This document shows, piece after piece, positions 34,046 to 45,299 of a stretch of 64,000 bases of DNA. The stretch covers positions 2,560,001 through 2,624,000 of the forward strand of contig JAQPZY010001432.1 of the NCBI GenBank assembly GCA_029931535.1. The letters run 5' to 3'. The stretch's first letter is position 1. The number at the start of each line of letters is the position of its first letter. The notes beneath the pieces were generated by a model. The model had not been told where the DNA came from and did no database searches. It saw only the letters and a program-made list of their open reading frames with translations. The position numbers and the translations under genes are program-made. Source of the stretch: Margaritifera margaritifera (taxonomy: Eukaryota; Mollusca; Bivalvia; Unionida; Margaritiferidae).

Positions 34046-34414
34046 AATAAAGCTTATCTTCCCAAGTTCCCCTTTTGATATGTAAAATTAATGAAAATGT
34101 ATTTCAATAAAGCTTATCTTCCCAAGTTCCCCTTTTGATATGTAAAATTAATGAAAATGTATTTCAATCAAGCTTATCTTCCCAAGTTCCCCTTTTGATA
34201 TGTAAAATTAATGAAAATGTATTTCAATCAAGCTTATCTTCCCAAGTTCCCCTTTTGATATGTAAAATTAATGAAAATGTATTTCAATCAAGCTTATCTT
34301 CCCAAGTTCCCCTTTTGATATGTAAAATTAATGAAAATGTATTTCAATCAAGCTTATCTTCCCAAGTTCCCCTTTTGATATGTAAAATGAATGAAAATGT
34401 ATTTCAATCAAGCT
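34046..34414 (+). repeat. 60-bp tandem array, about six units
   Basis: Unit: AAGCTTATCTTCCCAAGTTC, CCCTTTTGATATGTAAAATTA, ATGAAAATGTATTTCAATC. Units are almost identical, with one base change separating the first (AATAAAGC) from later ones (AATCAAGC) and one A-to-G in the last. The open frame across it (20-residue period) is a by-product of the unit length being divisible by three, not a gene. Confidence 0.95.
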
Positions 34415-34764
34415 GCTTTATTACTTGGTAGTTCACACTAGGTTCACTGTGTTAAACATTATCATCAATAATAATGTATGCCCCCAATCCCACCCCCGAC
34501 TTGGCTTTGCGTTAAATTTTACTATCAGACTGCGCTAAATATGTAAAAATCTACTTACTGCAAGGGCAATTTTCAATGCAGAATCCCACACTCTCTGTGT
34601 AATTGACAATGACTGCATTCAATATACAGTCCACAGTTGAAGTACACTGAAAAAGTTGATGTTGGGGCACCAACCAGACATAAGTGGATTTTTAAAAAAA
34701 AAATTCAGTCCTTTTTATACAAAGTATATAATTTTTAAGGGCTTTTTGTCAAAATGTAAAACAA

Positions 34765-34806
34765 CCCTTTCCCCCCCCCCCCCCTCCCAAAAAAAAAAAA
34801 AAAAAA
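34765..34806. repeat. Poly-C / poly-A tract
   Basis: A run of about 14 C, CTCCC, and then about 17 A. Confidence 0.9.
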
Positions 34807-35716
34807 TTTTCTTCATACCAGCATATGCAATTAAAAAGAGTAAAGTTAACATTTTTATTCTGTACATTTAAATGAGTTACATGCAAATTTATATGAATTT
34901 CAATAGTTTCTACTGTTTCTAGTCATTCATTCTGTGGTTTAGTGCATTGTCATGCGTCTAATTCAAATGTCATGCAAGAGTCTCAAAACAGAAACAGCTT
35001 TTGATTTAAAAATGAACATTTTCATAGCCAAAATGTTGTTCATCCAATTCAGTATGGGTCATAAGTGAACCCTGAAAAAAAAAAATTTCATCCTGGAAAA
35101 AACATGGAAAAGACCTGGAAATGTTTGTTTCAAAAAGTGAAGTACAACAAGATAAAAAGTAAAAGGTACAGATGAGCACACCCATCAAGTTTCATGACTA
35201 TACATACAACAGTATCGGAAAGGCTGAGCTTAAATGCAAAATATAAAGTTGACACCTATGCCAACAATGATAGTGACAACAATGTCAAAACAGTTTTACC
35301 TATACTTTGCACGGGAGATGAAAGGTGATACCCAAGTTTTGCTATCTGCTGACACAGACAATAAAATCAGGTGTTACTTCCACCTAAATGCAATCTGGAG
35401 CACCAGAAAGAAACAAAAAAAACCAATTGATAATTTGATACATTTTGTGCAATCAGCATAAAATAAATAAAGTTTAAACTTTTAAGATGAGATAACCTAA
35501 GCAAAATTACATTGATTACAACACTTTAGCGTGATACTATTTGTAATTACAGCATGACCTTTCTGGTCACTTTTGATGATTATATAACTGAACTTGGCCT
35601 CCCAGGGAAATATTTATGAAATAATAACTATGACTGGTTTGCATGAATGATTACGATGATGATGATGAGATAATAATTGCAATGATGATGAAGTTTATAA
35701 CATTAAAACATTACAA

Positions 35717-36330
35717 CAAGAGTCCCTTGATGGGATTGATGCTATACTGGCTGAAAAGATTTCCAGGAATCCAAAATAACACCGTTACTTCTTTCTAACT
35801 TCTGAATGTTGAAACCATCTCTGACATTCTTGAGTGACAAGATTTTCAAGATGGCCTCCATGGTGGCAATACTGGATGTAAGATGACACCACTTTCATTT
35901 GGGACCAGTTAGACATCATAAGAAGTCTTTTGGTCAATTGCCATATCAATAAGACCATCCATTCAGGAGGAGCAGTGAGAAGATTTTCAAGATGGTCATC
36001 AAAATGGCCATGTGATTGGCACCATTTTCATTTTGGTCAAACTAGATATTATAAGAAGTATTTTGGTGAAAACACCATGTTAATATGACATCCATTCAGA
36101 TTGAATAACGATAACAAGATTTTCAAGATAGTCACCATGTTGGCAATATTGGATATTTACTGTGGTGGCCATACTGGATGTCCAAGTGGCACCATTTTCA
36201 TGTATGACCAACTAGACCTTGGAATGAATGTGCATGTAAAGTTTCATGACAATTCTCCAGCAGCGATAACAAACTTGTGCCAATGGATGACGGACAACAG
36301 GCCATCCCACAAGTTTTTCTGGTCTATAAA
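35717..36330 (+). mobile_element. Short copy of the ACAAGAG element with ~145-bp monomers
   Basis: Begins AACAAGAGTCCCTTGATGGG ATTGATGCTATACTGGCTG and ends GACAACAGGCCATCCCACAA then TTCTGGTCTATAA. Between are about three monomers with AAGATTTTCAAGATGG, ACCATTTTCATTT and GACATCATAAGAAG. The long copy is 40967-44850. Confidence 0.7.
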
Positions 36331-36453
36331 CCAGTAAAGCTAAAAAGCAGTGATGACAATAGAAGGATATTGATAACGAAAATGAAAACAAAAATTGTCA
36401 CTACATTTCCACATCCCACCAAGTGAAAAAGTATTCGAGAACAAAATTTAATA

Positions 36454-36664
36454 TCATATATACTCGTAGAGTCCAACTTCAAACTGCACAGAGCCAGATC
36501 TACCATTGCATAATGCATTGGCAGATCTATATCTATGAAGCTTGTTAGGAGTAATCGGTAGAACAAATAATATAGATCCTGATCTGATGGAGCATTATGC
36601 GACAGCAGATCAGAGTCTATGTTGTTTGCAGTTGGACTCGACTTATAAGTGACTATATACAGTA
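36454..36664. mobile_element. Hairpin MITE, two-hairpin copy
   Basis: Ends TATATACTCGTAGAGTCCAA / TTGGACTCGACTTATAAGTG ACTATATA. The first hairpin (GCACAGAGCCAGATCTACCA) is partly degraded; the second (ATATAGATCCTGATCTGATG / GCAGATCAGAGTCTATGTTG) is intact. Confidence 0.8.
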
Positions 36665-36874
36665 ATACAACAAAGTACAACCACTGGGAATCAAAGACAA
36701 TAAAATTTTGAATTAAGAAATATGAAACTTGTAAATAGTAAAATTAATTATGTGTAAAGCTATCTTATTCAAAACTGCATTTGCATCCTGATGAAACACA
36801 TTCATCTAAAAAGGCCTTCATTAGTAACATATGTAATAAGTAACTAACAAAGCAAATTGTTATAAACAGTACTC

Positions 36875-37355
36875 AAGTTTTGGTCACTCTACTATAATTT
36901 CACCCTTCATGCATTTTCTATAAAATTTGATAACCAAATGAAATATAATTATTACCTGCCTTAAACAAATGACATTTTGAATACACCTGGCAAACAAATT
37001 CTGATTTGATCATTAAGCAGAGTAAAGTCCAAGATGCGAGATGTCACTATTATTAAAGTGACTGGGTTATCAGCTGTAATGGCATGGTTCCTGATTCTTA
37101 TTTTAAATCAGTCTAATAAAAGAAAGAATAACCAGTCAGTGTATGATGACAAAGCAGAAATAACAACGGGTATAACTCATGCATTTAATTTTTGTCTGCT
37201 AAATTATCAAATCAGTCATAGATCAGAACTTTTTCTATGAGAATATATTCAGAAATTCTTTTGTTCAAAAGCTAGTAATGATTTATTTTTCAATCAGTTG
37301 ATAATTGTATAGAAAATGCTAAAAAGGCTGAATATTAGTGAAGTGACCAAAACTT
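36875..37355. mobile_element. Palindromic MITE-like element
   Basis: AAGTTTTGGTCACT (36875-36888) pairs with AGTGACCAAAACTT (37342-37355), and pairing continues inward: CATTTTCTATAAAATTTGAT / ATTGTATAGAAAATG and CTGATTTGATCATTAAGCAG / GTCTGCTAAATTATCAAATCAG. No transposase inside. Confidence 0.7.
37281..37286 (-). promoter_or_regulatory. Candidate poly(A) signal for the - strand gene
   Basis: TTTATT on the + strand reads AATAAA on the - strand, about 880 bases past the stop at 38167. It lies inside a palindromic MITE-like element (36875-37355). It is only one of several possible signals and has no transcript support. Confidence 0.2.
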
Positions 37356-37934
37356 AAATTACAAATCAATAAGTTCCACTCAGAATGAGTTAGCCTTAAG
37401 TTTTTCCTGTTCATTTTTGGACTCTGCCTTTGCTCACCTGGAACCCAAGTTTACAAATCTGGACTCAATATACCTTACAAAAGAGACACAATAAACTAAC
37501 ATCAAAAACCTCTAAAGAGCTATGAAGTTTATAACTTTTTCCACTAAAAATCCTCTCTTTGCTACCTGGTATTAACTGAGAACACTTTAGTCTCCTCTTC
37601 ATATCAGTTAAATGTCTTGTCCAATTTCACACAATCAAAATAAAACGTACTGCAAATTACAAAATTCCAACCAGCACAAAATTTTTGAATTAAATGAGAC
37701 AACCAAATTGTAGACAATTTCATTCATGTTTATAAAAATGTAATTTTACATTATATATATTTCCAATAAGCATGTCATGAAAAGTTTCAGTTGCAAATTT
37801 ACTAAATTCAATCAATTTACAAAAGTTTGTGGTTTAGATACAGAAAAACCAAATTGTCACTAGAATCAAGTAAATCTGGGGTACAGAATAGTACTAATTG
37901 AAGTCCAAATAATTATATAATGGATACAGACACT

Positions 37935-38052
37935 GAAATGGGTAATTTTACCAAATCTGCATTTTGTTCACATTTCATTTGCATTCATTCTGCATTTTGT
38001 TTGCATTCATTTTGTATTCCATTCACATTTCATTTGTAAAATTACCCATTTC
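37935..38052. repeat. Inverted repeat in the presumed 3' UTR of the - strand gene
   Basis: GAAATGGGTAATTTTAC (37935-37951) is matched exactly by its reverse complement at 38036-38052; pairing extends outward for about 8 more bases with two mismatches. The 84-base loop consists of alternating GCATT(T/C)(T/A)-like and CATTT-like words. It lies about 115 bases past the stop codon of the WD40-like gene, so if transcribed it could form a strong stem-loop. It may be a small MITE. Confidence 0.6.
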
Positions 38053-38166
38053 AATTTCTGCATAGTTTCTCCTTTCTTCAATGATCTGTTTAACTGAACA
38101 AATTTCAGTGGTATAATAGGGTTCTGTAAAAACCAGTTTCAACGTATTATGCTTCAAAGTACATGT

Positions 38167-38609
38167 TCAATAGTGTTCCCAATCTGTTGCTGTCCAAGAC
38201 AGGAGGAACGTATGTCCTTTTGTTGAGTCCTTCATCTTCCCCATTGGTTTCATTGATCCATTTGCCACCACCTCCCAGCCATGGTCTATCTCCCCTCGTG
38301 CAAGTGCTTGTCGCTCAAGCTTCATCACATATCTGATTATATCCACATATCCTCGTCCAATTGTAACAATCCCATCATTTGTAAATGCTCGTGATAAAGA
38401 AGAAATGCTCCATTCCATTGACGAGGCCATTTTGATTACAGGCCTGAGTGGTAATATGGCCTTGACATAGAATTCCTCATCTCCATGACATCGAAAGACG
38501 CTGTAAGGCTCAAGACTCTGAGAGTCTGCCACAATAATACAGCCCCATGTTGTACTGATGTACAGATGCTTGTCTACCACTGTCAGTGCTGTCACCTGGT
38601 AATGTCTTG
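38167..38609 (-). CDS. C-terminal exon of a WD40/beta-propeller-like protein, possibly LRRK1-like
   Basis: Read on the - strand, the exon follows the acceptor GTATCATTCAG (38620-38610) and runs about 147 codons to a TGA at 38167. It begins ARHYQVTALTVVDKHLYIST, then TWGCIIVADSQSLEPYSVF and RCHGDE, followed by VKAILPL, VTIGRGYVDIIRYV and a C-terminus HTFLLSWTATDWEHY. The alternation of short beta strands ending in W/G-rich turns, and the final LLSW...W, fit the last blades of a beta-propeller. The overall wording resembles the C-terminal WD40 region of LRRK1-type ROCO kinases, but this is from memory and other large WD40 signalling proteins are possible. The phase matches the upstream exon at 56123-55936 exactly (a split Ala codon), across a 17.3 kb intron. 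Confidence 0.8.
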
Positions 38610-39080
38610 CTGAATGATACAAAAAATAAAAATGCATTACCTTTTATAAATATTGTAAGCACTTTGCATCAATTTCACACAAAAAATCTGATAATTTGTA
38701 TTTAGTACTCTATCAATGGCACACTTAAGACAATTAAAAGCACATGAATTTTGTTAAAATATTTTTTTTTTAACTTAGAATTTTTTATAAAAGTTCATAC
38801 TAGCAAGACCCATGTCCCCTACCAATAAAATAGCTAAAAAAGTTGACAGGCCCAAGACTCCATTTTCTAAATTGTTGACAAGCAATAACTCCCTAAGAAA
38901 TTTACAAAATCTGTTCATTATCCAACTTCTGTAAGATCTTGTTTATAATTCACCATTTGCCAAATTTGGTTCAAAACTTATATCTGCAGCAATGAAATAA
39001 TTCAAAAAATTAAATTGGAATATTGAGAATCTTTCATGGTCATAACCCTTAAGACAAAATTGCAAAATCTATATTACAGT
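38610..39080. other. Intron of the - strand gene, no recognised repeat
   Basis: AT-rich sequence next to the last exon; nothing supportable. Confidence 0.45.
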
Positions 39081-39084
39081 CCTA

Positions 39085-40916
39085 CCCATTTATGTTGACA
39101 TCCTTGGGCCCGAGGCAATATTGTCAACATAAGCAGATTTCGAGATAAGTGGGGGATGGGGGCTGAAAAAAAAACTAATTTTCTATCTGACCCACATACA
39201 AGTGAAATTTGTCTGTAAGGGGTGAAATGTCGTCAGTGTCTAGGATTTACACTTTGAGAAAACAAACGATGGAAATTTTGAGTAAATGAAGACAAAACCA
39301 GTGTGAAATACATCTGTATATCGACAACTTACGTTTTTGTTACCTTTGTGTAATAAAATCCATGTATATGAAAAATCCCTGAATTCGAGTATTTGTCACA
39401 TGTTCGAAAATTCATGTATCAGTCACCATTCTGTTAGAAAACACATGTATAAAAAAAATGGTAGTTGTCGTTTGATTTATATCCCATTGTCAACCAACAC
39501 AATTCACTATGATATTCATTGTTGCCAGTAGCACATGGCTGTATAGTTGTTATTTACGAATGTAGGACAGAAAGTCACAGGACAAAAAGTCACCGACAGA
39601 AAGCCGCAGGACAAAAAGTCACCATTTGAATTTTAACTATTATGAGAGACATATAGGACAAAAAGTCACTGGACAAAGTCACACTTTGAATTTCTTAATG
39701 TTGCAGGTTTTTATATGATACAACTTAATTAACTGCAACTTTTTCATTGATATATTAATATAATAAACAAAGTATCAGCCCTATGATTTTTTTAATATTT
39801 TCAAGATATTTTATAACAGTTTGCAACAAAAACAAAAAAAGAGTACACATAGTACTAAAAAAATAATTACATTGTTGTAACTGTCACTACTAATGCTAAA
39901 GTTCATTAATGATTAAATTTAAATGGTTAATAAAGTCTTAAAAGGGTTTCATTTTATGTACGTACTTGTTTAAAACATAATTAGATATTGAAACCAAAAA
40001 AGTAACTTATATATTCTTATCAAAATTACTTTTTCCTGTCAAATAGAAGCCTTAAATAAACCTCAGTGATCAGTGTTATGTTTGTTTTACAATTTGCCCT
40101 TAAGACTTCAGTTGCTAAACAATTTCCCTGTCTTGTGAAGCCATGAATTTATTGTAATCATTGATAGTAATAATTATAGAATGTGACTTTATGTCCTTTG
40201 ACTTTTTGTCCTACATGTCCACTATTACTATGATAATTCAAATTGTAACTTTTTGTCCTGTGACTTTCTGTCCTATGTGTATTTGTGACTTTTTGTCCAG
40301 TAACTTTTTGCAACATGTACTTAAATTCGCCTAGATTTTGGTCTGCCTCAGGCAACAAATGTAATCATCTTACTGAGGTTATCAAGGGGATGAGGCTATT
40401 CATAGGTAAATGAAAACCTGTCGACAAGTTATGAATTCTCTCAGATCACAAAACATTCAATGACATTTTTGAAAAAAGTCTTAATTAAACACAAGTAGAA
40501 TTTGCATTTTATGCTGTCATTGGTAGCCATTGTCAGCATAAATAACGTTACTTTTCTTCCTGCAGAAAAGGAAACTTTCATGGCACAATAAACGTGTTTC
40601 AATCACCGAACACTATAGAAAATGCAACAATCGATCAGATTCCATTGCTTTTATTCAAGTTTTATGATGACTTCCTTTGATGAAGTGTACATTATTTAAA
40701 TTGAAGATTGTAGCCGGCTTGCTTTGATGAAAGGTGCATGTGTTATTAAAGTTGCCACAAAAGGCCAACTTTGGAGGACATATACATTTATATTTTATCT
40801 TGACGCTGACATAAGCATGACAAATTTGGTAATAGCAATAGACCAGGGAACCGGGGTTTTGATTTTTGTTTACATAGGCGGTTTGTCAACATAAGTGATG
40901 TCAATATTAGTGGGTA
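39085..40916. mobile_element. TIR element, outer member of a nested pair
   Basis: CCTACCCATTTATGTTGACA TC (39090 region) matches the reverse complement of the right end at 40880-40916 (ATACCCACTAATATTGACATC). A second word, GTTGACA with ATAAG spacing, lies inside each end. This resembles pogo/Tigger-type ends by general form only. No transposase open frame remains; the centre is taken up by another inverted-repeat element. Confidence 0.6.
39562..40330. mobile_element. Inverted-repeat element with GGACAAAAAGTCAC subterminal arrays
   Basis: The left arm has six copies of GGACA(A/G)AAAGTCAC-like words within 130 bases. The right arm has six copies of the reverse complement, (A/G)TGACTTTTTGTCC. 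Arms align over about 120 bases (TAGGACAGAAAGTCACAGGA CAAAAAGT..., then ATTTGAATT). The AT-rich core has no coding sequence. Nested within 39085-40916. Confidence 0.75.
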
Positions 40917-41734
40917 TTATCAAACTTTTGAGACAAAAAGTTTTAAGACTCATTACAAAAAAACAAGAGTCCCTCAGAGGGACTCATGCTCTACTGGCTG
41001 AAAAGAATTTCCAGGAATTCAAGACAAGACCATTTCTTCTGTCCTTTTATGTTTTTTTATCTGCCGAGTATTGAAACCATCTCAGATATTTTTGAGAAAC
41101 TCCAACATACCAAATTTGGTAACAGCAATATTTTTTACATGTCTGAGTTAACATGTTCACAAGATATCTGTAAGTGCAGTACAAAATTCTTTGTCAAGGT
41201 CTTTGACCTTGAACCTGATGTCATGGATAGAAAATCACCAAATCTGTCTCACTGTCAAGATATACATTGCTACCTGATTTCTCGCCACCCTCTGTTACCC
41301 TCAGCCTAAACAATGTACAAATGATAAAGAAAATAACAATCACAGACCTCGAAAATCTGCCATGTTTGTCAGTCAGAATGGTTCAATTAGTGATTTCAAT
41401 TATAAACTGCCTCCAATAAAGGTGATCAGTATTATATGAACTTGGTTTCTACCTATCTAGAGAAACCAAAAGTGCATGGCACAGTGCATATCACCAGTCA
41501 CTGTCTTGGCTAACTGCCTTTAAGACAATTCACAATAATAGCCAGTGTATCTTAATGCTAGCAACAAAGATCATTGCAAGTGCAATTAGATTAATTAAAA
41601 GAAAGCTGATGTAAGTTTGAGTAATATCATTGTCTTATAATTTTCTGTAAATATGTGAGAAGCTTAATTTTATTAAAATTCAATGATCCATTGGTTGGTT
41701 GAATCAATCAATCTATCTATCTGATCTGATCTTA

Positions 41735-41758
41735 TCTTCTCTTCTCTCTCTCTCTCTG

Positions 41759-41808
<50 letters not shown>
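41735..41808. repeat. (CT)n microsatellite
   Basis: About 35 CT units with two interruptions. Confidence 0.95.
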
Positions 41809-41810
<2 letters not shown>

Positions 41811-42354
41811 ATCTGCCAAGCTTGATCACCCACCATTTTCATACTTGTATGAAACTTGACAGGTAATTGAAAGAGCATGTACCCACATGCTAAGTTTTGG
41901 TTAAATCTATCATTAATATTTTGGGGAGAGCAAAAACAAAGTTATTTAAGTGGTGTCATTCAAGGTATTCATCAGACATATTCACAAACAGGGTTTGATA
42001 AAAATTCATTCATACTTGTTTCTGTAATCATGCTCACAAGCCAGGACAGCTAAAAATCTGAATCAAGCCCTTTGACCTTAAATTCAATGTCACAGTGTAG
42101 ACTATAAACTTGATGACTGGAATACAACTAAACACAAAGTCTATTCAAAATTCACATGTACAAGTAACTGTGTTCATAAACTTATTGTAGTACAAAAATG
42201 CAAGCAGTGACCTTTGACTTGACCCCAAGATCAATTAGGTCTTTTTGTAAAAATTCTTCACAATAGTACAAATATGTTGGTGAACACATTTGCACCATTT
42301 TCACTCAGAACCAATTAAATATTGTAAGAAGTGTTTTAGTGAAACCCCACGTCA

Positions 42355-42765
42355 ATGCCTCCATTCTCATGCAAGAGGAGTAGTGACAGAGTTTTTAGAT
42401 GCCTCCATTCTCATGCAAGAGGAGTAGTGACAAGACTTTTTAGATGCTTCCATTCTCATGCAAGAGGAGTAGTGACAGAGTTTTTAGATGCCTCCATTCT
42501 CATGCAAGAGGAGTAGTGACAAGACTTTTTAGATGCTTCCATTCTCATGCAAGAGGAGTAGTGACAAGACTTTTTAGATGGCTCCATTCTCATGCAAGAG
42601 GAGTAGTGACAAGACTTTTTAGATGCTTCCATTCTCATGCAAGAGGAGTAGTGACAAGACTTTTTAGATGCTTCCATTCTCATGCAAGAGGAGTAGTGAC
42701 AAGAGTTTTTAGATGGCTCCATTCTCATGCAAGAGGAGTAGTGACAAGAGTTTTCAGATGGCTAC
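42355..42765 (+). repeat. 44/45-bp tandem array, nine units
   Basis: Unit GCCTCCATTCTCATGCAAGA GGAGTAGTGACAAGACTTTT TAGAT. The unit corresponds to part of the surrounding ~145-bp monomer (CATCCATTCAGGAGGAGTAG TGATAACAAGATTTTCAAGATG), and monomer sequence resumes at both edges. Open frames on both strands here are artefacts of the 45-base period. Confidence 0.95.
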
Positions 42766-44699
42766 TATGGTGCCATGTTCCTGGTCAGATGAGCACCAGT
42801 CAATCAAAACCAGCTACATATTGCTATAATAGTGTTTTAGTGAAAACCACATGTTGATATAAAAAAAATCCGTTCCAGAGAAGAAGTCACATAAAGATTT
42901 TCAGCAGGGCTGTCAAGGTAGCCAATATGAGATTAGACAGCATCACTTTAATATACCAATAACTATATCTTGTAAGAAAGAAATGGTTTTTTTGGTGGTT
43001 TTTATTTTAAATGTCAGTATTGTGATCCAAACAGGGGCTTAAGTATCTGTTGTGAGACTTTTCCAATTTTGGTACATCACATGGGCATAATTTTCATTTA
43101 GAACCATGTACATATAGCGTAAAGTGTTTTAGTGAAAATCCTATGTCAATATGATCCTCACTTCAAGAGAAGAAATGATAACCCGATTTACAAGATGGCC
43201 ACCATTGATTGGCACTATTTGTATTTAGCAGCAACTAGATATAGTAAAAAGTTTGTCAGTGAAAACCCCATGTCTATAGGACCATCTGTTCAGAAGAAAT
43301 AGCTATAACAAGATTTTCAATATGGCTACCATGGCAGTCATATTGTCGGTCTGAACAACACTATTTTCATTTTGAACCAACTACCTTACATATTAAGTCT
43401 TTTAGTGAAAACATCATGTTGCTAGGACTATCAATTCTGGAGAAGTAACAATAACAAGATTTTCATGATGTTCATCATGATCATGAAACTGAATGTCCAA
43501 TTAGTACCAATTTCATTTAGGACCAACAAGACATTACTGCATGTCCAAAAAGCAATATTTCATTTACAACCAACTAGACATCATAAGAAGTGTTTTAGTG
43601 AAAACCTCATGTTGATACGATCATCCAATCATGAGTAGCGTTAACAAGATTTTCAAGATGGCCACCATGGCAGACATATTGGATGTCAGATCAGCACCAT
43701 TTCATTTTGGACCAACTAGGCATCATAAGAAGCCTTTCAGTAAAAACCCCATGTCAATAAGACCATTAATTAAGGAGGAATAGTGATAACAAGATTTTCA
43801 AGATGGTCACCATGGCAGACATACTGGATGTCAGATCAGCACCATTTTCATTTTGGACCAACTAGGCATCATAAGAAGTCTTTCAGTAAAAACCCCATGT
43901 CAATAAGACCATTAATTAAGGAGGAATAGTGATAACAAGGTTTTCAAGATGACCACCATGGTTGCCATACCGAATATACAAGGGGCACCCTTTTCAATTA
44001 GGACCAACTAGACATTAAGAAGAAGTCTTTCAATGAAAACCCAATGTTGATATCAGTGTCCATTAAAAAGGAGTTATTGTAGAATCAACAAAATTTTCAA
44101 GGTGGCCACCATGGTAGACATACTGGATGTCAGATTGGCACCATTTTTATTAAGGCCCAACTAGACATTTTAATTTCTGTGAAAACTCTATGCCCTAGAC
44201 CATCCATTAAGAAGTAGTAGTGATAGCAAGATTTTCAAGATGGATGCCATGGTGGCTATCCTGTATGTCAGATCAGCACTATTTTCATTTAGGAACAACA
44301 ATACATTATAAGAAGTCTTTTGGTGAAAACCCAATGTTGATATGACCATCCTTTAAGGAGTAGTAGTGATAACAAGATTTCCAAGATAGGTCCCATGGTG
44401 GCCATACTGTATTTCAGATCAGCACCATGAAAGTCATATTAAATGTCCAAGCAGCACCCATTTCATTTAGAACCAACCAGACATCATAACAAGTTTTTCA
44501 GTGCAAAACTCCAAGTTGATATGACCATCTCTGTTCAGGAGGAGTAACAATAAGATTTTCAAGATGGCCATATCTGATTGTCCAAGTGGCATCATTTTCA
44601 TTTTGGACTAACTAGACCTTTGGATTAATGTGTGTGAAAAGTTTCGTGGCAATCCTCTATGAAGTTCAGGAGTGGCAATAACAAAATTGTGCTAACTGA

Positions 44700-44805
44700 T
44701 GGATGAAGGCAGGCTCACAGTGTGATGGATGAAGGAGGGCCGACAGTGTGATGGATGAAGGAGGGCCGACAGTGTGATGGATGAAGGAGGGTCGACAGTG
44801 GGATG
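44700..44805 (+). repeat. 26-bp tandem repeat, about four units
   Basis: GATGGATGAAGGAGGGCCGA CAGTGT units, GC-richer than their surroundings. Confidence 0.9.
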
Positions 44806-45117
44806 ATAGACAACAGGCCATAGCATAAGCTCTTCTGGTCTCTTGTGATTTGTAGTTCATGTCCTCAAAGTGCTATAACTCAGGAAAATAATGGACTCAA
44901 CAAGCAGCTAAACAACTCAACTTGTAACTTTAATTCCTCAAAGTTTTTAAACTGCAAATGCTAATTTCGATTTTAGATAGAGAGGAAAAGGGTTTAAAAT
45001 CATGAAAAGACTAGATTTCTTCATTTTTTATTATTCATATGCAAAAAATGTCCTATGTCAAATAATACATTTCTGTGTCTGACAAACCAAAAATAAGAAT
45101 ATTTCTGATCCCCAATC

Positions 45118-45290
45118 TAGCCGCAGTGGCTCAGTGGTTAGCATGCTGGACTGGTCACCACAAGGATGCAGGTGCAAATTCTGTCCTAAAATAAGTCCAG
45201 TTCAGCTGCCATGGAGTTTCCTTGGACAAAGCACTTACTCCAATTGCCTCAGCATGATATAACCTTCCATGTATTGAAAAACCAAACCAA
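45118..45290 (+). mobile_element. tRNA-derived SINE, second family
   Basis: AGCCGCAGTGGCTCAGTGGT TAGCATGCTGGACTGGTCAC and GGATGCAGGTGCAAATTCTG give A- and B-box-like words. Then GCCATGGAGTTTCCTTGGAC AAAGCACTTACTCCAATTGC and an A-rich end. The target duplication is uncertain (TTCTGAT on both sides). Confidence 0.75.
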
Positions 45291-45299
45291 TTCTGATGC

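Larger units (their letters stand above)
33617..35150 (+). repeat. Dispersed repeat, second copy of 9790-11560
   Basis: From about 33880 it is collinear with 9850-11550. It lacks the SINE and the extra 530 bases, and contains an expanded 60-bp array. A GCAGGGTTCCC word at 33618 may mark one end. Confidence 0.75.
40967..44850 (+). mobile_element. Long ACAAGAG element built of ~145-bp monomers
   Basis: Starts AACAAGAGTCCCTCAGAGGG ACTCATGCTCTACTGGCTG and ends GACAACAGGCCATAGCATAA GCTCTTCTGGTCTCTTGTG, so the termini (ACAAGAG...ATGCT) are roughly inverted repeats. The inside is mainly monomers of ATGACCATCCATT(C/A)AGGAG GAGTAGTGATAACAAGATTT, TCAAGATGGCCACCATGG, CACCATTTTCATTT, CAACTAGACATCATAAGAAG, TTTTAGTGAAAACCCCATG. 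Landmarks fall near 43187, 43310, 43455, 43645, 43790, 43935, 44087, 44225, 44375 and 44555. The units at 43645 and 43790 are nearly identical. Non-coding. Confidence 0.75.

Noticed and set aside
34135..34431. 98-codon frame with 20-residue repeats
   Set aside because: By-product of the 60-bp tandem array.
42444..42857. 137-codon + frame and 90-codon - frame with 15-residue repeats
   Set aside because: Translation of the 45-bp array, which is itself derived from a non-coding monomer.
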